Origin: Jiangella alkaliphila
Lineage (GTDB): Bacteria; Actinomycetota; Actinomycetes; Jiangellales; Jiangellaceae
Direction: 5' to 3'
Assembly (NCBI RefSeq): GCF_900105925.1
Contig: NZ_LT629791.1
Span: 6,480,001-6,544,000 of the forward strand
DNA length: 64,000 nt
The translations under genes were made by a program, and so were the position numbers. The notes under the pieces are model-generated. The model worked only from the letters and a program-made list of their open reading frames with translations, was not told the origin of the DNA and searched no databases. The first letter of the stretch is position 1. Each line of letters starts with the position of its first letter. This document shows, one piece after another, positions 27,179 to 33,594 of this stretch.

Positions 27179-27693
27179 CCACCACGACTGACACGACCAC
27201 GCAGGTGTACCGCATCTACATCAAGGCCACCCCGGAGGCGATCTGGGACGCCATCACCAAGCCGGAGTGGACGGCGCGCTACGGCTACACCGGCCTGGCC
27301 GACTACGACCTGCGCCCGGGCGGCGCCTACACCGTCGCCCCGACGCCGGAGTTCAAGGCCGCGGCCGAGGCGCAGGGCTTCCCGTGCCCCGACGTCATCA
27401 TCGACGGCGAGGTGCTCGAGGCCGAGCCGCCGAAGCGCCTGGTCACGACGTTCCGCATGCTGATGGACGCGGGGATGGCCGAGGAGGGCTTCACCCGCCT
27501 CACCCACGAGATCGCGCCCGCGCCGGACGGCAAGTCGTGCTCGCTGACGGTGACGCACGAGCTCGCCGGCGCGCCGCTGCTGGCGGCGTTGGTGCACGGC
27601 GACAACGAGGCCAGCGGCGCCGGCGGCGGGCACGCCTGGGTGCTCAGCGACCTCAAGAGCCTGCTCGAGACCGGCGCTCCGCTCGCCGGATGA
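27175..27693 (+). CDS. SRPBCC / AHSA1-family protein
   Basis: 172-aa START-like fold protein (VYRIYIKATPEAIWDAITKPEWTARYGY at the N-terminus, DGEVLEAEPPKRLVTTF in the middle, GGGHAWVLSDLKSLLETG at the C-terminus). It overlaps the ArsR gene by 4 bp, mirroring the operon at 13.5 kb. A role as sensor or carrier of a small molecule that also affects the ArsR partner is only an inference. Confidence 0.9.
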   Translation: MTTTTDTTTQVYRIYIKATPEAIWDAITKPEWTARYGYTGLADYDLRPGGAYTVAPTPEFKAAAEAQGFPCPDVIIDGEVLEAEPPKRLVTTFRMLMDAGMAEEGFTRLTHEIAPAPDGKSCSLTVTHELAGAPLLAALVHGDNEASGAGGGHAWVLSDLKSLLETGAPLAG

Positions 27694-27736
27694 GCCATCC
27701 CCGCACCGACCGCGACGACGCGAACAGGAGCACATC

Positions 27737-28546
27737 ATGGACCAGGTCACCTCCGCCGACGGCACCACGATCGCGTACACGACCCAGGGCGCGGGACCCG
27801 CACTCATCCTCGTCAGCACGAGCATGGACGACCACCACGGCCTCGACGCGACCGCTGCGGCGCTGGCGAGCGACTACACCGTCGTCGGCTACGACCGCCG
27901 CGGCGTCGGGCAGAGCGGTTCCGGCGGGCCGTACGCGCCCGAACGCGAGGTCGAGGACCTCGCCGCGCTGATCCAGGCGGCCGGCGGCTCCGCCACCCTG
28001 GCCGCCGGCTCCGGGGGATGCGGGCTGGTCCTCGAGGCCGCGACCGCGCTCGGCGACGCGGTGAACGCGATCTACCTCTTCGAGCCGCCGTTCATCATCG
28101 ACGACTCCCGCCCGCCCGTCCCCGCCGACTGGGTGGAGCAGGTCGAGGCGCTGGTCGCCGCCGACCGCCGCAGCGATGCCGTCGAGCTGTTCATGACGCA
28201 GGTCGTCGGCGTCCCGGCCGAGTACGTCGAGGGGATGAAGGCCGACCCCTCGTGGGAGGCCTCGGCGGCGTACGCCCACGCGCTGGGTCACGACGGGCGG
28301 ATCCTCGCCGGCACCCAGGACGGGAAGCCGCTGCCCACCGACCGGTGGAGCGTCGGCCGGCCGGCGGTCGTCGCCGTGGCCGAGCACTCCGAACCGTTCT
28401 TCCACGCCGCCGCGCAGGCGCTGCTCACCCAGCTGCCGCGGGGCAGGTACGAGTCCGTGCCCGGGCTGGACCACTCGGCCTTCTGGACGGCCCCCGACAC
28501 GGTCGCGGCCTCCCTGGTCACGGCCCTGCGCGCGACGTCGAGCTGA
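27737..28546 (+). CDS. Alpha/beta-fold hydrolase
   Basis: 269-aa soluble hydrolase. The oxyanion and strand regions IAYTTQGAGPALILV and VVGYDRRGVGQSG are typical. The nucleophile elbow reads AGSGG, with Ser in the usual place but smaller neighbours than the common GHSSG. The late His is in PGLDHSAFWT. AGGAG lies about 8 nt before the ATG at 27737. It is the third gene of the ArsR/SRPBCC operon (43 bp gap). The substrate is unknown. Confidence 0.88.
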   Translation: MDQVTSADGTTIAYTTQGAGPALILVSTSMDDHHGLDATAAALASDYTVVGYDRRGVGQSGSGGPYAPEREVEDLAALIQAAGGSATLAAGSGGCGLVLEAATALGDAVNAIYLFEPPFIIDDSRPPVPADWVEQVEALVAADRRSDAVELFMTQVVGVPAEYVEGMKADPSWEASAAYAHALGHDGRILAGTQDGKPLPTDRWSVGRPAVVAVAEHSEPFFHAAAQALLTQLPRGRYESVPGLDHSAFWTAPDTVAASLVTALRATSS

Positions 28547-28560
28547 CATCCACACACGGC

Positions 28561-28596
28561 GGCCCATGGTCGGTTCGATCGAATCGATCATGGGCC
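28561..28596. terminator. 36-nt near-perfect palindrome after the hydrolase gene
   Basis: GGCCCATG (28561-28568) pairs with CATGGGCC (28589-28596) around the centre TTCGATCGAA. The remaining two positions per arm form G-T pairs on the plus strand. It starts 14 bp past the stop of the gene ending at 28546. A terminator role is likely but no T run follows. Confidence 0.55.
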
Positions 28597-28709
28597 GAAC
28601 GGCTGATCTTGGTCGACTCGCCGTATTTCGATGCGACATGCCGGCCCGAAAGTGACAGACTTCACTTTGGCCACACGACAACGAACACCGTCATAAGAAG
28701 GGACCAAGC

Positions 28710-28865
28710 GTGATCCGGGGGATCCTCGACCACGGCAGCAACGGCTGGCGGGTCGAACTGTACGACACCGAACCTCTCCGCCGAACCATCATCGAAATCG
28801 ACGCACTGCCGACATGGGCCGACGCCTCGGCCGTCATGAGCAGCGCGTTCAAGCTCGTCAGCTGA
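28710..28865 (+). CDS. Small protein, 51 aa, unknown
   Basis: GTG start with AAGGGA 7 nt upstream, then MIRGILDHGSNGWRVELYD and a Leu/Ala-rich C-terminus ending MSSAFKLVS. Composition is balanced and protein-like, and the frame is too short for many gene callers. No family is recognised. It converges on cimA (stop at 28882), leaving 16 bp between the stops. Confidence 0.55.
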   Translation: MIRGILDHGSNGWRVELYDTEPLRRTIIEIDALPTWADASAVMSSAFKLVS

Positions 28866-28881
28866 GACGAGGCACACCCAC

Positions 28882-30471
28882 TCAGCTGATCGCGGTGCCC
28901 CCCTGGCGCAGCAATCCGTAGGTGACGGCGTCGACGAGCGCCTCCCACGAGGCCTCGATGATGTTGGCCCCGACGCCCACGGTCTCCCAGGACGTCTTCC
29001 CGTCCGTCATCTCCACGAGCACGCGCGTCACCGCGTCCGTGCCGTGGGCGGCGTCGAGGATCCGCACCCGGAAGTCGATCAGCTCCAGCTTGTCGATCTC
29101 GGGGTACAGCGCGCCGATCGCGGTGCGCAGGCCGTGGTCGAGCGCGTTGACCGGACCGTTGCCCTCACCGGTGACGACGACGCGCTCGCCCCCCGCCCGC
29201 AGCTTCACCGTCGCCTCGCTGACGGCGTCGCCGCCGGGGCGCGACTCGGTGATGACCCGCCACGACTCGACGTCGAAGTAGCTGGGCCGGCCCTCGGCCT
29301 CCTCGCGCAGCAGCAGCTCGAACGACGCGTCGGCCGCCTCGAACGTATACCCGGCGGCCTCGAGGTCCTTCACCCGCTGGGTGACCCGGGTGACCAGTTC
29401 GCGGTCGCCGGAGACGTCGTAGCCCAGCTCGCGGCTCTTCAGCTCGACGCTGGCCCGGCCGGCCATGTCGGACACCAGCAGCCGCATGTCGTTGCCGACC
29501 CGCGCGGGGTCGGTGTGCTGGTAGAGGTCGGGATCGACCTTGATCGCGCTGGCGTGCAGGCCGGCCTTGTGCGCGAACGCGCTGGCGCCGACGTACGGCT
29601 GGCGCGAGTAGGGCACGATGTTCGTCAGCTCGGAGACGGCGTGCGCGATGCGCGTGGCCTCCTTGAGCGCGCCCGCCGGCAGGACCGTCAGATCGCGCTT
29701 GAGCTGCAGGTTCGCGACGATCGTGATGATGTCGGCGTTGCCGGTGCGCTCCCCCGTCCCGTTGACGGTGCCCTGCACGTGCGTCGCCCCGGCGTCGACC
29801 GCGGCGACGGAGTTCGCGACGGCACAGCCGGTGTCGTTGTGGGCGTGCATGCCGATGCGGGCACCGGTCTGCGCGAGCACGTCGCGCACCGTCGTGCCGA
29901 CGTCGTCGGGCAGCATGCCGCCGTTGGTGTCGCACAGCACGAAGACCTCGGCGCCGGCCTCCGTCGCCGTCCGCAGCACCCGCAGCGAGTAGTCGCGGTT
30001 CGTCCGGTATCCGTCGAAGAAGTGCTCGGCGTCGAGGAAGACCCGCCGCCCGTTCTGGACGAGAAAGCCGACGGTGTCGGCGATCATCGCGAGGTTCTCG
30101 TCCAGCGTGGTGCGCAGCGCCCGCTCGACGTGCCCGACGTGGCTCTTCGCGACCAGCGTGACGACCGGCGTCTCGGCGTCGAGCAGCGCCCGCACCTGCG
30201 GGTCCTCGGCCGCCGTCGTGCCCGCCTTCCGGGTCGCGCCGAAGGCCGCCAGCTTGGCGTGCTTCAGGTTCAGCTCGGTGCGGGCGCGGCGGAAGAACTC
30301 GGTGTCCTTGGGCACGGCGCCCGGCCAGCCGCCCTCGATGAAGCCGACCCCGAGCTCGTCCAGGTGGCCCGCGATGGCGAGCTTGTCCTGCACGGAGAGC
30401 GAGAGCCCCTCCTGCTGGGCGCCGTCGCGAAGCGTGGTGTCGTAGACGTGGAACTGCTCGGGGTCGGTCAC
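28882..30471 (-). CDS. cimA: (R)-citramalate synthase
   Basis: 529-aa enzyme condensing pyruvate and acetyl-CoA, the first step of the threonine-independent isoleucine route. The HMGL/IPMS barrel shows HVYDTTLRDGAQQEGLSLSV, GWPGAVPKD, LCDTNGG and HAHNDTGCAVANS. The last about 130 residues form a LeuA-type regulatory domain. Sequence order and the EGGWPGA block fit CimA rather than LeuA. GTG at 30471 is chosen because GAGGA lies 8-12 nt upstream and the family N-terminus is VTDPEQFHVYDT. A leader peptide with Ile codons and an attenuator precede it, matching its role in Ile synthesis. Confidence 0.93.
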   Translation of the reverse strand: MTDPEQFHVYDTTLRDGAQQEGLSLSVQDKLAIAGHLDELGVGFIEGGWPGAVPKDTEFFRRARTELNLKHAKLAAFGATRKAGTTAAEDPQVRALLDAETPVVTLVAKSHVGHVERALRTTLDENLAMIADTVGFLVQNGRRVFLDAEHFFDGYRTNRDYSLRVLRTATEAGAEVFVLCDTNGGMLPDDVGTTVRDVLAQTGARIGMHAHNDTGCAVANSVAAVDAGATHVQGTVNGTGERTGNADIITIVANLQLKRDLTVLPAGALKEATRIAHAVSELTNIVPYSRQPYVGASAFAHKAGLHASAIKVDPDLYQHTDPARVGNDMRLLVSDMAGRASVELKSRELGYDVSGDRELVTRVTQRVKDLEAAGYTFEAADASFELLLREEAEGRPSYFDVESWRVITESRPGGDAVSEATVKLRAGGERVVVTGEGNGPVNALDHGLRTAIGALYPEIDKLELIDFRVRILDAAHGTDAVTRVLVEMTDGKTSWETVGVGANIIEASWEALVDAVTYGLLRQGGTAIS

Positions 30472-30517
30472 TGCTCTGTCCTCACGGGGTCGGCCGACAA
30501 ACACGATGCTTGCTGAC

Positions 30518-30585
30518 AAAACAAAAGACCCCTCGCGGAATGCGAGAGGTCTGCGCGCCTGGCATTGTGCTGGGTGCCGGCGCGC
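30518..30585 (-). promoter_or_regulatory. Transcription attenuator of cimA
   Basis: On the minus strand a stem of GCGCGCCGGCA with TGCC-A-GGCGCGC (30553-30585) follows the leader-peptide stop. Then comes an intrinsic terminator: GACCTCTCGC / GCGAGGGGTC (30527-30551, one G-T pair) and a T-rich tail TTTTGTTTT (30518-30526). It lies 46 bp before the cimA start. Stem competition under control of leader translation is the expected mechanism. Confidence 0.8.
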
Positions 30586-30612
30586 TCACGTAATAATCAG
30601 GCAGTAAGTCAT
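30586..30612 (-). CDS. cimA leader peptide MTYCLIIT
   Basis: An eight-codon frame ATG ACT TAC TGC CTG ATT ATT ACG TGA. Two adjacent ATT codons, rare in this GC-rich genome, make translation sensitive to charged tRNA-Ile. CATACT (30620-30625) lies 7 nt upstream as a possible -10 box, so the leader may be read from a leaderless RNA. It is followed immediately by the attenuator stem. Confidence 0.75.
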   Translation of the reverse strand: MTYCLIIT

Positions 30613-31060
30613 CGTTCAGCAGTATGGCACACGATGCCCGGCTCGTCGCGGCCGCGCCCGATAATCGCTGGCGGCCCGCAGCCGGTGCCGCCACAATGGC
30701 GCGCATGATCACGCTCCAGCACCACCGCCGCGCTCTCCGCTGACAGGGGACGACGCCGCAGCCAGTGCGATCGGACGCACACCTACCCGTGGCGCCTGGG
30801 GTTTCCTTGGCGACAGTGGCCGGTACAGCTCCCGTGAAAGCTCTGCGTGGAGGAAAACCGGCCGAGGTTCGGATCCGGGGCTGAGACACCCCCGGTGATG
30901 CTGGAACGGGAACTAATCGCCACGCCTGACGAGGGCCGCGCGGTGAACCGGTCCCTGCCCGATCAAGCCTGGTGCCCGCCGCGTGAGCACGCGACGGGGA
31001 GAACTGACGGAACCCTGCGCTCCACCGAATCGAAGGTCCTTCGACTCGATGGAGAGCACG
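30613..31060 (+). other. Structured intergenic region upstream of the RNHCP gene
   Basis: 448 bp without a normal gene. A GATAAT box (30660-30665) is followed by a 15-codon frame at 30696-30743 (MARMITLQHHRRALR), a possible leader peptide. Inverted repeats follow: GGCCGGT 30818-30824 with ACCGGCC 30857-30863, and a CCGGGG/CCCCGG stem near 30875-30896. A 35-nt palindrome at 31020-31054 has a 3' arm that contains the GGAG of the RNHCP ribosome-binding site. The whole looks like a regulatory leader. It matches no riboswitch class I could recall. Confidence 0.5.
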
Positions 31061-31381
31061 GTGAGCCGGCGTACCGAGAACGCCGGGTTCGGCTGCCTGA
31101 ACTGCGGGCTGACCGTCCGGCGGTCCACCGATGGGAGTTACCGCAACCACTGCCCGTTCTGCCTCTGGTCCCGGCACGTCGACCTGCGTCCCGGCGACCG
31201 CGCCGCCGCGTGCGGCGCGCCGATGGCGCCGGTCGCTCTGCGGGACCGGCCCGGCAAGGGCTGGCAGATCGTGCACTGCTGCACGGCGTGCGGTGTCGTC
31301 CGGGCCAACCGCGTCACCCGCGACGGTGACCAGCCCGACGACGTCGACGCGCTGATCGCACTGATGGGAGGGAGCCCGTGA
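31061..31381 (+). CDS. RNHCP-domain zinc-ribbon protein
   Basis: 106-aa protein of the RNHCP family (PF12647), named for the RNHCPFCLWS motif seen here near residue 30. CLNC, CPFC and HCCTAC provide Cys pairs that probably bind zinc. The N-terminus MSRRTENAGFGC is the common one, so GTG at 31061 is preferred, with GGAG 6 nt upstream. ATG at 31049 is an alternative. The function of the family is unknown, and an RNA-related role is sometimes supposed. The ribosome-binding site lies in the arm of a strong palindrome, suggesting control of translation. Confidence 0.85.
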   Translation: MSRRTENAGFGCLNCGLTVRRSTDGSYRNHCPFCLWSRHVDLRPGDRAAACGAPMAPVALRDRPGKGWQIVHCCTACGVVRANRVTRDGDQPDDVDALIALMGGSP

Positions 31382-31387
31382 GCAACT

Positions 31388-31454
31388 CGAGTTGATCATG
31401 GAGAAGGGAGGGTCCCGCCACGGTTTTGAGCCGACCTTCTCCATGATCAACTCG
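31388..31454. repeat. Intergenic hairpin repeat (GTTGATCATGGAGAA family)
   Basis: Perfect 20-bp arms (31388-31407 and 31435-31454) starting CGAGTTGATCATGGAG. The right arm with its GAGCCGACC lead-in (31428-31451) is identical over 24 nt to that of the copy at 39932-39955. It lies between two converging genes (31381 and 31499) and could terminate both. Confidence 0.8.
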
Positions 31455-31498
31455 ACGCCGGGGGTGGCGGCGAACGGGCGGGCAGGCTCGGTCAGAGC

Positions 31499-32593
31499 TC
31501 AGACGACGCGGTGCATCCAGCCGTGCGGGTCGTCGGCGCGGCCGTACTGGACGTCGAGGAGGGCCGAGCGGATCTCGGACGTCACCGGGCCGGGCTCGGT
31601 GCCCATGGACAGCTCGCCGCCGTCCCAGGCGAGGCGGCCGAGCGGGGTGATGGCGGCGGCCGTGCCGCAGGCGAACACCTCGGTGATGTCGCCCGACGCG
31701 ACGCCGTCGCGCCACTCGTCGATGGAGAAGCGGCGCTCGTCGACCTTGTAGCCGCGGTCGGCGGCCAGCGCGAGGATGGAGTCGCGGGTGATGCCCTCGA
31801 GGATCGTGCCGGTCAGCTCGGGCGTGACGACACTGCCGTCGGCGTGCACGAAGTAGAGGTTCATGCCGCCGAGCTCCTCGACCCACTTGCCCTCGGCCGC
31901 GTCGAGGAAGCAGACCTGGTCGCAGCCGTGCTCGATGGCCTCCTGCTGGGCGATGAGGCTGGCCGCGTAGTTGCCCGCGCACTTCGCCGCACCGGTGCCG
32001 CCGGCAGCGGCGCGCGTGTACTCGGTCGTCAGCCAGATGTCGACCGGCTTCACCCCGGACGAGAAGTACGCACCGGCCGGCGACGCGATGACGCAGAACG
32101 TCACCAGCTTGGCCGGGCGCACGCCGAGGAACACCTCGGAGGCGAACATGAACGGACGCAGGTAGAGGCTGGTCTCACCGCCGGACGGCACCCAGTCGGC
32201 GTCGGCGCGGACTAGCAGGTCGACGGCCTCGACGAAGGAGTCGGCCGGCAGCAGCGGCAGGGCCATGCGCTGCGCGCTGCGGATCATCCGCGCCGCGTTG
32301 GCCTCGGGGCGGAACGTCCAGACCGAGCCGTCGGCGTGCCGGTAGGCCTTGAGCCCCTCGAAGATCGCCTGGGCGTAGTGGAAGACCGCGGTGGCGGGGT
32401 CGAGCGCGAGCGGCGCGTACGGACGCAGTCCGGCGTCGTGCCAGCCGTCGGGGGTCCACGTGGCGGTGACCATGTGGTCGCTGAAGTTGGTGCCGAATCC
32501 GGGGTTCGCCAGGATCTCGGACCGCCGCTCGGGCGCTACCGGGTTCGACGTGATCGTCGTCGAGAACTCCAGAGCGGGCGCGGTCGTGGTCAT
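31499..32593 (-). CDS. ilvE: Branched-chain amino acid aminotransferase
   Basis: 364-aa fold-type IV PLP enzyme performing the last transamination in Ile, Leu and Val synthesis. The PLP lysine is in GGTGAAKCAGNYAAS, the strand EELGGMNLYFV follows, and ACGTAAAITPLG binds the cofactor phosphate. Length is normal for the larger (IlvE group II) type. ATG at 32593 is chosen (AAGGGA about 12 nt upstream). The perfect 14-bp palindrome GTTGGACGTCCAAC 30 bp upstream may be an operator. Confidence 0.96.
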   Translation of the reverse strand: MTTTAPALEFSTTITSNPVAPERRSEILANPGFGTNFSDHMVTATWTPDGWHDAGLRPYAPLALDPATAVFHYAQAIFEGLKAYRHADGSVWTFRPEANAARMIRSAQRMALPLLPADSFVEAVDLLVRADADWVPSGGETSLYLRPFMFASEVFLGVRPAKLVTFCVIASPAGAYFSSGVKPVDIWLTTEYTRAAAGGTGAAKCAGNYAASLIAQQEAIEHGCDQVCFLDAAEGKWVEELGGMNLYFVHADGSVVTPELTGTILEGITRDSILALAADRGYKVDERRFSIDEWRDGVASGDITEVFACGTAAAITPLGRLAWDGGELSMGTEPGPVTSEIRSALLDVQYGRADDPHGWMHRVV

Positions 32594-32622
32594 GGCGCGT
32601 GTTTCCCTTCGAGGAACAGATA

Positions 32623-32636
32623 GTTGGACGTCCAAC
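32623..32636. promoter_or_regulatory. 14-bp palindrome upstream of ilvE
   Basis: GTTGGACGTCCAAC is fully symmetric. It lies just before TATCTG, a possible -10 box on the minus strand (32617-32622), so a bound regulator would cover the promoter. No other perfect copy was found in the window. The regulator is unknown. Confidence 0.5.
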
Positions 32637-32641
32637 CAACG

Positions 32642-33436
32642 TTACCGATCCTCGCGGTCTGCGTAAACGGTGCGTGGCCAACGACCCTCGGCGATCAGCA
32701 CCTCACGCAGCACGTCGGGCCGGTCGGTGATGATGCCGTCGACGCCGGCGTTGATCAGCCGATGCATCGTGGCAGGGTCGTCAACCGTCCAAACGATGAG
32801 GCGCAACCCCAGGTCATGGGCGCCTTCGACCAGACGGTCGATGAATATCGGGAGTCTACCCCAGCGCAACGGGACGTGGACGAAGCCCCCGTTGGCGACC
32901 CGCCGCGGCGGCGCGACCCGGCCGTGCGAGCAGGCCAGCCACGACACCAGCGACCGCCAGCCCAGGGCGCACGACAGCCCCGGCCCGAGGTCGGCCCGCA
33001 GCGCCGCCAGCCACCCGTCCCACGCCCCGGCGAGGCACACCCGCTCGACGGCGTTCGTCGCCCGCAGCACGCGCGACAGCGGCTCCAGCGACTCCTCGTC
33101 CTTGACGTCGATGACGAACTTCGCGTCCGGGAACGCCATGAGGACGTCGTCCAGCCGGGCCACCGGCTCCGACTCGAGCACCGACAGGCGGCTCACCTCG
33201 TCCCACGTGCGCCGCTTGACCAGGCCGCGCCCGTCCGTGACCCGGTTCAGCTTGGCGTCGTGGAAAGCGAGGGGCACGCCGTCGGACGTGATGCGGACAT
33301 CCGTCTCGAGGTACCGCAGCCCGAGGGCGTATGAGCGCTCGAACGCGGCCAGGGTGTTCTCGGCAGCCAGCCCCGCCCCACCCCGGTGGGCGATCGCCAG
33401 CACGTGCGGCTCCACTCCGTAACGAGTCAGGCTCAC
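32642..33436 (-). CDS. Glycerophosphodiester phosphodiesterase family protein
   Basis: 264-aa TIM-barrel GDPD enzyme that would split glycerophosphodiesters. The catalytic signature is seen as LAIAHRGGAGLAAENTLAAF, ETDVRITSDGVPLAFHD and, near the end, LIVWTVDDPATMHRLINAGVDGIITDRPD. No signal peptide. The start is uncertain: GTG at 33436 is used here, while a TTG eight codons upstream keeps the frame open. It is followed by ilvE 48 bp downstream on the same strand, but the ilvE palindrome suggests a separate promoter. Confidence 0.88.
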   Translation of the reverse strand: MSLTRYGVEPHVLAIAHRGGAGLAAENTLAAFERSYALGLRYLETDVRITSDGVPLAFHDAKLNRVTDGRGLVKRRTWDEVSRLSVLESEPVARLDDVLMAFPDAKFVIDVKDEESLEPLSRVLRATNAVERVCLAGAWDGWLAALRADLGPGLSCALGWRSLVSWLACSHGRVAPPRRVANGGFVHVPLRWGRLPIFIDRLVEGAHDLGLRLIVWTVDDPATMHRLINAGVDGIITDRPDVLREVLIAEGRWPRTVYADREDR

Positions 33437-33546
33437 GACCCTTACGGTGACAGGCCTCAACGCGAAGATCGATGGCGAAGTGCCTGTTCCGGGCAGGGTT
33501 CACAGAGCGTTCACCAGCGCGGCGACCACGGGTGGCCGCACGGTCA

Positions 33547-33580
33547 GCGTGGGCCCGCGGGAGGGGTCGCGGGCCCACGC
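33547..33580 (-). terminator. Strong hairpin after the first S15 peptidase gene
   Basis: Perfect 13-bp arms GCGTGGGCCCGCG (33547-33559) and its complement (33568-33580) with an 8-nt loop, starting 14 bp past the stop at 33595. Confidence 0.7.
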
Positions 33581-33594
33581 CGACGCCGGCGGGG

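Noticed and set aside
28691..28948. 85-codon leftward frame near the cimA 3' end
   Set aside because: Overlaps both the 51-aa frame and cimA, with no ribosome-binding site or family pattern.
30750..31060. Known riboswitch (TPP, cobalamin, SAM, ydaO, FMN, M-box) before the RNHCP gene
   Set aside because: A GGGGCTGAGA string recalls TPP but the rest of the consensus is missing, and no other class fits.
30847..31329. 160-codon frame overlapping the RNHCP gene in another frame
   Set aside because: The overlapping frame carries the RNHCP motif and cysteine pairs. This one has no family features and covers the structured leader.
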